35,598 nt of DNA from Bacteroidota bacterium (GCA_022708505.1 JAKIYP010000018.1:1-35598), one strand, 5' to 3'; counted from the stretch's first letter, positions 17,055-25,560 are shown. A program made the numbers and translations. The notes: generated by a model not told the origin, from the sequence alone.

Positions 17055-17975
17055 TTAGTCCGTTGTTCTGATCAACGGAAAAGTGGAACAACGTAATAAG
17101 CCGCCCATTTTCGAGATTTCACGGTATGGAACCCGTTCGACCGTCATTCCCCACTCCTTTTCAAGGTGGTTGTTCAGCCGGTTAAAATGCTCCTCCGAAA
17201 CGACCACATCCGGAGAAATGGAAAACACATTGGTGTACATTTGGTACATCTCTTCTTGCGTGATTTCAAATAAATTCTCTTTCCCGAATATATCCATCAA
17301 CCGGTAATAATCATTTTCCGACCTGAATCCGGCTTTGTAAATCAGTGCTCTGTTGCGCGATACCGGCATAAAGGTACAATCGAGATGCAGGATGCCCTGT
17401 CGCGGATCTGTGTCGTGTTTTTTCAATTCCAATGGAATCAGTGTTTTCTCCGGAAATAATTCTTTCAGAAAATGAAAGGCATAGAGGTTGGTTCGTGCCG
17501 ATTTCAGATTGGCATAATCTGCACCCGAATAGAGTCCCACAAATACCATGTCGTTGTACAGCACCACATCGCCGCCCTCTACATGAGCCCGTTCGGGCAG
17601 ATTGAAAATGCGGTTGTAAGGAATTTGGCTGTAAACCACTTCATAAGCTTCCTTTTCATTTTCACGGGTCGGGATGATATTGGAGTTGATTATTTTATCG
17701 TCGATAACAAAGCCTACATCCCGGGCAAATACCTGGTTGCAGTGCTCAATGTTCCAGGGACGAAACACCTGCACATCGTACTTCTGCAATACCTGTGCGA
17801 ATGCCGACATTTCTCTGAATACTGCTTCTTCAGCCGGATAGATGCCTTTGACTGCCGATTCGTAAGATTTGGCGTCGTAGGTTTCTTCTGGAACCGGTGG
17901 TTTTCCCATTGAGCCCGGCTGACCGAGCACCACTGCTTTGAGTCGGTCGGTCTCGTTTCTGATGTTCAGTTGCAT
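17055..17975 (-). CDS. arginine deiminase/amidinotransferase-family pentein
   Basis: This 306-residue protein is a second, distinct pentein enzyme. The active-site set is visible: VFARDVGFV around Asp86, HVEGGDVVL with Glu133, His197 in ILHLDCTF, and Cys296 in GGLLRCSTFPL. The likely role in this operon is the deimination of arginine to citrulline, which CtlX and RocD would process further. Glycine/inosamine amidinotransferases share this HLDCTF-type region, so an amidino-transfer role is the main alternative. It is the first gene of the three-gene minus-strand set; a potential leader lies between 17976 and the divergent CYTH gene. Confidence 0.8.
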   Translation of the reverse strand: MQLNIRNETDRLKAVVLGQPGSMGKPPVPEETYDAKSYESAVKGIYPAEEAVFREMSAFAQVLQKYDVQVFRPWNIEHCNQVFARDVGFVIDDKIINSNIIPTRENEKEAYEVVYSQIPYNRIFNLPERAHVEGGDVVLYNDMVFVGLYSGADYANLKSARTNLYAFHFLKELFPEKTLIPLELKKHDTDPRQGILHLDCTFMPVSRNRALIYKAGFRSENDYYRLMDIFGKENLFEITQEEMYQMYTNVFSISPDVVVSEEHFNRLNNHLEKEWGMTVERVPYREISKMGGLLRCSTFPLIRTTD

Positions 17976-18170
17976 GTGTTTGTTTTTTGCAAATGTATAA
18001 AACTATAGTTAGATGTAAAACCATTCGGGGGTTAAAAATGTTTATTTGTTGTATAAAGTTGCATTTTAGCCTGATTGAATATGCTTTCATTGTTGAGAAG
18101 CCGATGAGAGGCTATCATTGATAGTAGTATCAAAAATTATTCGTAACATTGCAGCTCGAAACAAACCACC

Positions 18171-18641
18171 ATGCCACAGGAAATCGAAAGAAAATTTTTA
18201 GTCACATCCGAAGCGTATAAAAAAGAGGCGTACAGGAAAACCTACATCAAACAAGGGTATCTGTCTGTGACACCAGAAGCGACCGTCAGGGTTCGCATTC
18301 GTGATGCGCAGGCAACCCTCACCATCAAGGGGAAAAGCAACGAAGAGGGAACCTCGCGCTATGAGTGGGAAAAAGCAATTGAAGTAGCAGAAGCTGTCGA
18401 ATTGCTGCAATTATGTAGCACGGGACTAATCGAGAAGAATCGTTATGAAATCCGTGTAGGTAAACATCTTTTCGAGGTGGATGAGTTTTTAGGACTAAAT
18501 TCAGGATTGGTTATAGCTGAGGTAGAATTAAAAAACGAGGCAGACTTTTTTGAAAAGCCTGCCTGGTTAGGATTGGAGGTCACGGGAGACCTCCGCTATT
18601 ATAATGCCCTGTTAAGTCAGCGTCCTTTTTCTCAGTGGTGA
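18171..18641 (+). CDS. CYTH-domain phosphatase (inorganic triphosphatase type)
   Basis: This 156-residue protein is a single CYTH domain. The signature ExExK is E4-I-E6-R-K8 (MPQEIERKFLV), and the alternating charged strands RVRIRD, TLTIKG, YEWEK and FEVDEF line the tunnel. Such stand-alone bacterial proteins are mostly metal-dependent tripolyphosphatases acting in the cytoplasm. It is convergent with the diiron-protein gene and overlaps it by 10 bases at the 3' ends. Adenylate cyclase activity is a less likely alternative, given the length and the bacterial context. Confidence 0.9.
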   Translation: MPQEIERKFLVTSEAYKKEAYRKTYIKQGYLSVTPEATVRVRIRDAQATLTIKGKSNEEGTSRYEWEKAIEVAEAVELLQLCSTGLIEKNRYEIRVGKHLFEVDEFLGLNSGLVIAEVELKNEADFFEKPAWLGLEVTGDLRYYNALLSQRPFSQW

Positions 18642-19345
18642 TCCGGATCAGGCATTCCTTCGTAGTTGAAAATTTTCTCAGGCATGCCGGCATAATAAAA
18701 ACTGTGGTTACGGTGATCCCGTTCGTCGAGCCCTATTCTTCTGAAGATGTCGGCATAATTAGCTAGATCAGCATATTCTTTCACGATAGGATTAGTCACC
18801 GGCTCTTTTTCCCATTGCGGATTTTCCTGTACCATTTGAGCATAAATAATTTCAGCATGGTCTTCAAATTCCGCGTTGAATCTGAAACCTGCTTTGATGT
18901 TCGTCCAGGCCACGATTTTCGAAAGTACAATATAAAAGGTTGTAATCAGAAACACCACCGGAGTTGAAAGAAACCAGGGATCTTTCAAATTATCTTCCCT
19001 CATTTTCTCCTGGATAACCAGTAAATGCATATATTCATTGTCCTGTGCTGCCCTTCCCCAAGCGATGATATCCTGTGCCCAGTCGACTTTCTTCCGGTTA
19101 AAATACTTGTAAGTCAGCCGGAAATACTGTCTGATTTCCCATTCCCTGTAAGGGATACAAGCCAGAATCTCCAGTAACTTAGCCTTCGCTAAGCGGTTTT
19201 TTTTTCCGGTCGCCAGGTCCATTCCGAAGAAAAAAATACGTGCGGCAAAGCTATACTTTAACCGGGGTGTTTTCAGTGTGTTTAATTGTTCTTTACGTAA
19301 ATCAATTGCCATATATGTTTGTTTTATAGTTTGAATATACTTCAT
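18632..19345 (-). CDS. alternative-oxidase-like diiron protein
   Basis: This protein (237 residues from the first ATG, 226 from the second at 19312) shows the six-ligand pattern of the alternative oxidase family. It has LLEILACIP with Glu59, QDNEYMHLL with Glu104/His107, EFEDHAEIIY with Glu161, and LDERDHRNH with Glu208/His211. The spacing is close to that of plant and trypanosome AOX (E-xxx-H pairs preserved). Hydrophobic stretches at 124-150 fit an interfacial membrane protein. AOX enzymes oxidise quinol and reduce oxygen to water without proton pumping. Here this could be oxygen detoxification, but quinol oxidation is not shown and a related hydroxylase role is possible. The gene converges with the CYTH gene. 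Confidence 0.65.
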   Translation of the reverse strand: MKYIQTIKQTYMAIDLRKEQLNTLKTPRLKYSFAARIFFFGMDLATGKKNRLAKAKLLEILACIPYREWEIRQYFRLTYKYFNRKKVDWAQDIIAWGRAAQDNEYMHLLVIQEKMREDNLKDPWFLSTPVVFLITTFYIVLSKIVAWTNIKAGFRFNAEFEDHAEIIYAQMVQENPQWEKEPVTNPIVKEYADLANYADIFRRIGLDERDHRNHSFYYAGMPEKIFNYEGMPDPDHH

Positions 19346-19500
19346 GCGGGTGTAAGAAAGAGTCCTTACATCAGCAGGGTGTTAAACGTCGAAAATATGT
19401 GATTTGATGCCGTATTGAGGTTATCTGCTAAACAGTAAAACCAGGTAAATTGTTTGGCGAATTTTAGTTAAAAAAGGAGCATAAGCCGGAAAAATTATTT

Positions 19501-20727
19501 TCAGGGATTGTTCAGTAAATCCTGCATGTCAATGTGGAAATCCATAAGTTCCTGATTCCTATCCACAACAACATGTAACGGTTGTCCCGAGACCTGTTGA
19601 AAAAAGCCCCTGATTTCAGGGAGCTTTAAAGTATATGTTTTATTGCCCTTGATTTCAATCAGGACGTCTCCCGTTTGTAAACCGGCTTTTTCTGCAGGAG
19701 AATCTTTCCATATATTCGTAATTTCATACACAGGGGAGATGCTCCCGTTTTGAATAACTTCTATTCCGGCAACATTGTATTTGAATTTGTTTTTGAAGCT
19801 GTGATTGGGTTTGAGATATAAAGCCCTGTTTTGGATGTCGATGATGATGTTGAATCTCGAAAGCAATTCATTGCCAATGGTGCCGTCGCGATCCGACCTG
19901 CTGATGATGCCCGCTATAGTTGCTGAATCCGGAAAAACCACGATGGGTTGATGGAAGCAGTATTTGTCGAAGCAGATTTGCGGGATGCGCGCCATATACC
20001 CACACATTTCCCCGCTGAAGCCTTCTCCTATACGTGCGTAAACGCGTCGTTCCGGAATTTCGGCAGCATCCGATCGTACCGTTTGAAACCAGGCGTTCAG
20101 CATGGCTCCGGTATCGAGCAGCATCTTGATGTTACGGATGCGTGCACTGTCGTCGAGCAAAGTCAGGTTGATATATAACTTGCTGTTTTCAACAATGAGT
20201 GGCTTGTAGATATACCCTTTAGGAACCTCAAATTTATCGTGCCGGTACAGGTTCATCTTTTTTCGGGTGTAATCAATCTCTGCGATATAGTCCCTGATCA
20301 GGTCAATGCCGGCTATCCCGTTAATATCCAGTCCAATGTGATGCGACAATCCCAGGATATCTTCTTCCAGTAAATAAACGGTTTTTCCGGTAAGTGTGAG
20401 CTTCCCGTATTTAATGACATTAAAATCACTCACATAACTTGAAACCACTCTACCTGATCCGAGTCCCTGTATCGGTTTTCGAATACCCGGGTTTAAATCG
20501 ATGGAATCTTCCGCATTCAATTTGGTAACAATCGTGTTTCTTACACCAGTATCAAACATCAGCCGCAAGGGTGTAGAGTTGTTGATGGTGGCATGTATGA
20601 TGATGTAACTGCCGGCCAGTTCTATAGGAATTGATGCTACCCTTACTGCACGACCATGAAGGACTCCCGACAACAGGGTCATCAGCAGGAATAAAAGAAG
20701 CCGGTATGGTGCAGGGCTGATAATCAT
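19501..20727 (-). CDS. retropepsin-like aspartic protease with PDZ domain
   Basis: This 408-residue exported protein has a hydrophobic N-terminal signal (YRLLLFLLMTLLSGVLHG). Two retropepsin-like lobes follow in one chain: DTG at 59-61 (LMFDTGVRNTIV) and DTG at 205-207 (MLLDTGAMLNAW). A PDZ domain occupies about 325-400 (SPAEKAGLQTGDVLIEIKG). The two DTG motifs could form a pseudo-dimer active site, unlike retroviral homodimers. It is presumably a periplasmic or outer-membrane-associated protease of the Asp_protease_2 type seen in Bacteroidota. The target is unknown. It is divergent from the MBOAT gene. Confidence 0.85.
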   Translation of the reverse strand: MIISPAPYRLLLFLLMTLLSGVLHGRAVRVASIPIELAGSYIIIHATINNSTPLRLMFDTGVRNTIVTKLNAEDSIDLNPGIRKPIQGLGSGRVVSSYVSDFNVIKYGKLTLTGKTVYLLEEDILGLSHHIGLDINGIAGIDLIRDYIAEIDYTRKKMNLYRHDKFEVPKGYIYKPLIVENSKLYINLTLLDDSARIRNIKMLLDTGAMLNAWFQTVRSDAAEIPERRVYARIGEGFSGEMCGYMARIPQICFDKYCFHQPIVVFPDSATIAGIISRSDRDGTIGNELLSRFNIIIDIQNRALYLKPNHSFKNKFKYNVAGIEVIQNGSISPVYEITNIWKDSPAEKAGLQTGDVLIEIKGNKTYTLKLPEIRGFFQQVSGQPLHVVVDRNQELMDFHIDMQDLLNNP

Positions 20728-20751
20728 AGTAATAAATTTCAGGAGTTACCA

Positions 20752-20759
20752 CAAATATA
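20752..20759 (-). promoter_or_regulatory. candidate -7 promoter box of the protease gene
   Basis: The minus strand reads TATATTTG, an exact TAnnTTTG match, 24 bases upstream of the ATG at 20727. The -33 box is not clear. Together with the box at 20785 it gives a compact divergent promoter region. Confidence 0.4.
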
Positions 20760-20784
20760 GACAAAGAATTTTAAAAGAAATGTT

Positions 20785-20792
20785 TAAATTTG
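20785..20792 (+). promoter_or_regulatory. candidate -7 promoter box of the MBOAT operon
   Basis: TAAATTTG matches TAnnTTTG and lies 47 bases upstream of the MBOAT start at 20840. No good -33 box is visible at the expected spacing. Confidence 0.4.
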
Positions 20793-20839
20793 TGGATTTT
20801 TAAAACCTGAGTAATCTGATTACACAATAATCCTGATTT

Positions 20840-22282
20840 ATGTTATTCAACTCATTCGATTTCGCAGTTTTCCTGCCATTGGTGTACCTGCTTTACTGGA
20901 CCCTGTTTCAGAAGCATATCAAGCTCAGAAACTTATTTCTGCTGACAGCCAGTTATGTGTTTTACGGGTTCTGGGACTGGCGTTTTCTGTCCCTGATACT
21001 CATCAGTTCACTGATGGATTATATACTCGCCATGCAAATTCACGCAGCTAAGCCGGAGCAGAAAAGCAAAAGAAAGACCCTGCTGGTGCTGAGTCTCCTG
21101 CTGAATCTTGGTTTCCTGGGCTTTTTCAAATACTATAATTTCTTTGTCGAAAGTTTTATAGCCACTTTTACGCTTTTCGGAAAAGCATTCAGTTATTCAC
21201 CTATGCACATCATCCTGCCGGTGGGGATTAGTTTTTATACCTTTCAATCGTTGAGCTATACCTTAGATGTGTACTTCAAAAAAATGGAGCCGACTCACAA
21301 GCTGATTAACTTTCTGGCTTTCGTGAGTTTCTTCCCCCAATTGGTTGCCGGCCCCATTGAAAGAGCCAAAAAACTGCTTCCGCAATTTGATGAAATTAAA
21401 AGTTTTGATTATCAGGCTGCCCGTAGTGGGCTGTTGTTCATCTTGTTTGGCTTGTTCAAAAAGATTATGATTGCAGACCGTCTGGCAGTTTTCATTAACC
21501 AAACTTACGGTAATATTGAGGATGCAAAAGGAATCGCGATGCTTACGGGTGTGTTCTTTTTTGCTTTTCAACTGTATCTCGACTTTTCTGCTTATTCTGA
21601 TATCGCGATAGGAACGGCCCGTTTGTTTGGGTTTAAATTATCCACCAACTTCAGAAGGCCTTACCTTTCATCTTCATTTTCAGGGTTCTGGAAACGCTGG
21701 CACATCACCCTGTCGAGTTGGTTTCAGGACTATATCTACATTCCCCTGGGGGGCAACCGCAAGGGGGCAAACCGTAAAATTGTGAATCTGCTGGTGGTTT
21801 TCTTTCTTAGTGGATTGTGGCACGGCGCCTCCTGGAATTTTGTGATTTGGGGCTTAATCAACGGATTATTCTTAATCCTGTTAGATCCTTTGTTTAAATT
21901 AGAAAAGCCTTCGGGAGGAATGAAACGCTTTTTTGCAGCATTATTGGTTTTTTCCGGCTGGACCTTATCACTCATTTTCTTCCGGGCGCAGACTTTTGGG
22001 GATGCGATGCTGGTGTTTCAGAGCATAGGTTTCGATGGTGTTCAGGCCTTGTATGACTTTGGACTCAATAGCCGCGAGTTCACTTTCGCTTTGTGGCTGA
22101 TTGCAGGTATGATGGTTTATGAAGTCATCGCCGAAAAGTGGTCGGAAACCCTTCAGGAAAGGTTTTATGCCGGACATTACCTGTTGCGGTGGGGCGTGTA
22201 TCTGATTTTGACCCTGAGTATTATTTATCTGGGAGCTTATGGCGCCGGTAACGACAACAGTTTCATTTATTTTCAGTTCTAA
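20840..22282 (+). CDS. MBOAT-family O-acyltransferase (AlgI/DltB-like)
   Basis: This 480-residue polytopic membrane protein belongs to the AlgI branch of MBOAT acyltransferases. Recognisable blocks are LFNSFDFAVFLPLVYLLYW at the start, SYTLDVYFKK, FFPQLVAGPIERA, FSGFWKRWHITLSSWFQDYIY, and the catalytic His328 in LWHGASWNF. It should move acyl (acetyl) groups across the inner membrane for modification of a cell-surface polysaccharide. The next gene, 3 bases downstream, encodes an SGNH-like partner, the usual AlgI-AlgJ/X or DltB-DltD arrangement. No polysaccharide biosynthesis cluster is nearby, so the acceptor is unknown. Confidence 0.92.
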   Translation: MLFNSFDFAVFLPLVYLLYWTLFQKHIKLRNLFLLTASYVFYGFWDWRFLSLILISSLMDYILAMQIHAAKPEQKSKRKTLLVLSLLLNLGFLGFFKYYNFFVESFIATFTLFGKAFSYSPMHIILPVGISFYTFQSLSYTLDVYFKKMEPTHKLINFLAFVSFFPQLVAGPIERAKKLLPQFDEIKSFDYQAARSGLLFILFGLFKKIMIADRLAVFINQTYGNIEDAKGIAMLTGVFFFAFQLYLDFSAYSDIAIGTARLFGFKLSTNFRRPYLSSSFSGFWKRWHITLSSWFQDYIYIPLGGNRKGANRKIVNLLVVFFLSGLWHGASWNFVIWGLINGLFLILLDPLFKLEKPSGGMKRFFAALLVFSGWTLSLIFFRAQTFGDAMLVFQSIGFDGVQALYDFGLNSREFTFALWLIAGMMVYEVIAEKWSETLQERFYAGHYLLRWGVYLILTLSIIYLGAYGAGNDNSFIYFQF

Positions 22283-22285
22283 GCT

Positions 22286-23755
22286 ATGGCAAAATATCCT
22301 GTAGATAAAGCAAAAGGTAAACAGACGAACAAAGTGTCGCAAAAGGTAAAATCGCACCGCGATTTCCTGCTGCGTGTATGTCTGTTTTCAGTAATGATTA
22401 TAAGTGTGGTTGCCTGGACTGATTACCAGGGTTATTTCAACCCGGATTATACCAACGACCATACCCGCCGGAAATGGAATGCATATTACGAACTGACCCG
22501 CAAAGCTCCTGTGGATGTAGTGATGATAGGAAATTCACATTTATATACGGGGGTAAACCCTGAACACCTGTCGAATGCACTTGGAGCTACCTGCTTCATC
22601 CTGGCATCACCCGGAACCACCATGACAGATGCTTATTTTACTTTGAAAGAAGCGGTTAAAGTGAAGAAACCGAAGATGGTTATCCTTGAGACCTTTACTC
22701 TGTATGATTATGAATCGCATAAATTGAAATCCGGCGCCTTGTCGGATCAGTTTAAAAGTTTTGCAGCCAGGAAAGATGTCGGTCAAAAACTGGCTTCGAT
22801 GCCTGTTTTGTTTCAGTCGGATAATTATTTGCCGGCCTGGTCGAATACCATCCGGAATCACAGCTTTATTTTTACCGATACTACCCAGTTGAAACAAAAC
22901 ATCCTGTTGGGAAGGCAAAAATCACCGAGAGAACAGGGCTTGTATCTGGGGCGTTACGTCCGTTTTACATCCGGATTGGAAGAAAATACCTTACAGAAAT
23001 ATGATGAGCCCGGTTTTGTTGCGTACAACTATGCTGAGAAACTGCCCGGAGATGAGGCTAAGAAATATCTGAAAAAGGCCATTGCTTTGTGTAAAAAAGA
23101 AAAAATCGAGTTGGTATTGCTCACCTTACCCATGTATCACCGGCATGTACAGGGTTATGAAACCTACAAAAACGAGATTCTCAAAACCATAGGTGATAAA
23201 CAATCATGGCTCGATTTGCAGTTGCCCTACGACACAACGGCCTTTACCCCCGAAAGTTTTGAAAATACCGTTGCTCCTAATCAGCACATGACCTATCAGG
23301 GTTCACTGGTGGCGGCGTATAAGCTGGCCCATTACCTGGAGAAAAATCATGCGAAAGCCATCCCCGACCGGTCGGAAGAAAGAAAATGGATAGAACTTTT
23401 TTATGGTTCGGATGGTTATTTTATAAATAACAGTCCGCTGCAGGATGGGGTGAGTAAAGTGCTGATGGCTAATGTGTCAGTTGCCGGTGCTTATGAGTTG
23501 AAAGAGTTGATTATGGTGCCTGAGCGGGGTGCCAAACAGTTGCTTTTGAAGTTAGTCAGGCCTGCGGATCAGGCGGCTGTCCCTAACGCGTTTGAGGTAC
23601 TGGCTGATATTCAGGTAGAAAATCAAACCATGACAATGCCGGTAAAGCTTATCAGGTCGTCGTTGCATCAGCCGGTGGGGCATCTCTTGTATGTTTCCGA
23701 ATACCTGCATCCGGAGACCAGTATTGGTGAGATAAAAACGATACAGGCACGATGA
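22286..23755 (+). CDS. SGNH-like membrane-anchored acyltransferase partner of MBOAT
   Basis: This 489-residue protein has a cytoplasmic basic N-terminus and one transmembrane anchor at about 28-45. An extracytoplasmic domain follows, opening with the SGNH-like nucleophile block VVMIGNSHLYTGVNP (Ser84). Later blocks are VILETFTLYDYE, LLTLPMYHRHV and NQHMTYQG, whose histidine may complete the catalytic set. It likely receives the acyl group exported by the MBOAT protein and passes it to the glycan. The start is 3 bases after the MBOAT stop, and its own stop overlaps the next gene. The family resembles DltD/AlgJ in role, but pairwise similarity was not tested. Confidence 0.8.
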   Translation: MAKYPVDKAKGKQTNKVSQKVKSHRDFLLRVCLFSVMIISVVAWTDYQGYFNPDYTNDHTRRKWNAYYELTRKAPVDVVMIGNSHLYTGVNPEHLSNALGATCFILASPGTTMTDAYFTLKEAVKVKKPKMVILETFTLYDYESHKLKSGALSDQFKSFAARKDVGQKLASMPVLFQSDNYLPAWSNTIRNHSFIFTDTTQLKQNILLGRQKSPREQGLYLGRYVRFTSGLEENTLQKYDEPGFVAYNYAEKLPGDEAKKYLKKAIALCKKEKIELVLLTLPMYHRHVQGYETYKNEILKTIGDKQSWLDLQLPYDTTAFTPESFENTVAPNQHMTYQGSLVAAYKLAHYLEKNHAKAIPDRSEERKWIELFYGSDGYFINNSPLQDGVSKVLMANVSVAGAYELKELIMVPERGAKQLLLKLVRPADQAAVPNAFEVLADIQVENQTMTMPVKLIRSSLHQPVGHLLYVSEYLHPETSIGEIKTIQAR

Positions 23756-24531
23756 TAATGAAAAACAAGAATGAACACATGAAACGAATTACAGTTTTTT
23801 TTTCGGTGCTGTTTGTGCTGACTTCGTGCAATACAGTTGGCTGGCAGGTTTATCAGACTGAATCAGTTAAAATTCCGCTTGATAAGGAAACAGAACAATA
23901 TGCGGATGAATCGTTTAAAGTATTTCTGCAGCCCTATAAAGTTCAGCTTGAAAAGGAAATGAATGAGGTAATCGGCTTTGCCGTACAGGATTTGAAAATT
24001 CACGGACCGGAAAGTCTGCTATCAAATTTCAGCGCTGATGTGTACCGTCAGGTTGCAGCGACAACCATTCAGTCGCCTGTTGACATTGCCATCGTAAATC
24101 TGAAAGGACTTCGGGCGCCAGTACCGGCGGGAAATATTACGGTATCCCGCATCTTTGAGTTGATGCCGTTCGAAAACGAGTTGGTGGTGTTGTGGGTCAG
24201 GGGAGAGGAATTGCTGTCTTTGTTTGATTTCTTTGCCTCCATAGGCGGAGAAGGAGTTTCCGGGATGAAAATGGGAATCAGGGAGGGGAAAGCTGTTGAA
24301 GTCACCATCGGTGAAGTTCCGATAGATAAAGATAAGGTATATGTGGTTGCCACCAACGACTACCTCGCCGAGGGTAACGATGGCATGCTACAACTGAAAA
24401 ATGCAACAAAACGGGTCAATACCGGCATCAAAATTCGGGATATGCTGATTGAGTATATCCGAAAAGAAAGCGAAGCGGGGAGAAAAATTAATCCGAAGCT
24501 GGATGAGAGAGTATATTCTGAAAATAAATAA
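23752..24531 (+). CDS. 5'-nucleotidase C-terminal domain lipoprotein
   Basis: This 259-residue protein corresponds to the C-terminal specificity domain of bacterial 5'-nucleotidases (UshA type): NFSADVYRQ, DIAIVNLKGLRAPVPAGNIT, ELMPFENELVVLWVRGEEL and YVVATNDYLAEGNDGM. It has a lipobox-like LFVLTSC, so it is probably a lipoprotein; the ATG of MKRITVFFS (tenth codon) may be the true start. The ATG used overlaps the stop of the SGNH gene (ATGATAATGA). The catalytic metallophosphatase domain is encoded separately in the second gene downstream, so the two would have to act as a pair. The stop codon lies at the edge of the 23-bp inverted repeat. Confidence 0.85.
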   Translation: MIMKNKNEHMKRITVFFSVLFVLTSCNTVGWQVYQTESVKIPLDKETEQYADESFKVFLQPYKVQLEKEMNEVIGFAVQDLKIHGPESLLSNFSADVYRQVAATTIQSPVDIAIVNLKGLRAPVPAGNITVSRIFELMPFENELVVLWVRGEELLSLFDFFASIGGEGVSGMKMGIREGKAVEVTIGEVPIDKDKVYVVATNDYLAEGNDGMLQLKNATKRVNTGIKIRDMLIEYIRKESEAGRKINPKLDERVYSENK

Positions 24532-24680
24532 ACCACAAAAGGCACAAAAGAAAGACTAAGGGAACACAAAAGTGAAAATCAAAAACTATAAATTATGAAT
24601 TAATAGAGGGTGTCTTTCATCACTTCCGTTATTCGCTATTAGTTATTCGTTATTAGCTCTTTTGTGCCTTTTGTGGTTTA
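24529..24680. repeat. 152-bp element with 23-bp perfect terminal inverted repeats
   Basis: Bases 24529-24551 (core AACCACAAAAGGCACAAAAG) and 24658-24680 are exact reverse complements. The element fills the gap between the two 5'-nucleotidase genes, starting at the stop codon of the first and ending 13 bases before the second. The interior holds an A-rich left part and a right part made of heptamers (ACTTCCG, TTATTCG, CTATTAG, TTATTCG, TTATTAG at 24622-24656). It has the size and shape of a MITE-like element but shows no clear target-site duplication. It could also fold as a long transcript hairpin. Confidence 0.7.
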
Positions 24681-24693
24681 AAAATAATATAAT

Positions 24694-25539
24694 ATGAAAC
24701 AAATAAAAATACTACTAACAGTATTACTGCTTCTCCCTGTTTTGTTGCTTTTCAGTCAGCAAAACAACAAATTGGTGATTTTGCACACCAACGATACGCA
24801 TAGTCAGCTTGAGCCGACTGCACCCGATGCAGTTCGCAACCCTGATATGGGGGGCTATGCCCGTCGTTTGGGTGTGATTAACCAAGTCCGGGAGCAGGAA
24901 CCCAATGTATTGTTGGTAGATGCCGGTGATTTCTCACAGGGAACACCCTATTATAATTTCTTCAAAGGTAGGGTGGAAGTGCAGGGAATTAACAGGATGG
25001 CATACGATGCCGTGACTTTGGGTAATCATGAGTTCGACAACGGAATGGATACCCTGGCGGCTATTCTTAAATTGGCGGACTTTCCAATTGTATCTTCCAA
25101 TTATGATGTCAGGGAATCGGTTATAGCAGATTACGTAAAACCTTATATAGTAGTTGAGAAAGGAGGTATACGCATCGGCATCTTCGGATTAGGAGTTGAA
25201 TTACAAGGTCTTGTGATGGAAGAGCAATATAAAGGAATAAAGTACTTAGATCCAGTAAAGACGGTAAGGAAATATGAAACAATCCTGAAAAAGCACGAAA
25301 AGTGTGATGTTATCGTATGTCTGTCGCATCTGGGTTCAGACTCAACGACTACAAAAGTCAACGATTTTCAGGTGGCTAAACAATCTGAATATGTGGATGT
25401 TTTTATTGGCGGTCACTCGCATACCCTGCTTGAAAACGTAAAAACCAACAACGCAAAAGGTAAACCGGTGGTCATTGCCCAGATGGGAAAAAGCGGACTG
25501 TTCTTAGGTCGCGTCGACTTATATTTAACCAAAGAATAA
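24694..25539 (+). CDS. 5'-nucleotidase-type metallophosphatase (catalytic domain)
   Basis: This 281-residue protein has a signal peptide (ILLTVLLLLPVLLLFSQ) and the complete calcineurin-like di-metal motif set of 5'-nucleotidases. The motifs are ILHTNDTHSQ with Asp34/His36, VDAGDFSQG, VTLGNHEFDNG, CLSHLGSD and IGGHSHTLL. It should hydrolyse nucleotides or related phosphoesters in the periplasm. The usual C-terminal substrate domain is missing; that domain is the separate lipoprotein encoded just upstream. This reversed two-gene layout, C-domain first, is one I believe is common in Bacteroidales, but I could not check it here. Confidence 0.92.
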   Translation: MKQIKILLTVLLLLPVLLLFSQQNNKLVILHTNDTHSQLEPTAPDAVRNPDMGGYARRLGVINQVREQEPNVLLVDAGDFSQGTPYYNFFKGRVEVQGINRMAYDAVTLGNHEFDNGMDTLAAILKLADFPIVSSNYDVRESVIADYVKPYIVVEKGGIRIGIFGLGVELQGLVMEEQYKGIKYLDPVKTVRKYETILKKHEKCDVIVCLSHLGSDSTTTKVNDFQVAKQSEYVDVFIGGHSHTLLENVKTNNAKGKPVVIAQMGKSGLFLGRVDLYLTKE

Positions 25540-25560
25540 TAGCCATCAGCCGGAAGATAC

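Noticed and set aside
17472-17912. Plus-strand open frame of 146 codons
   Set aside because: It is fully antisense to the arginine-deiminase-like gene, which has intact catalytic motifs.
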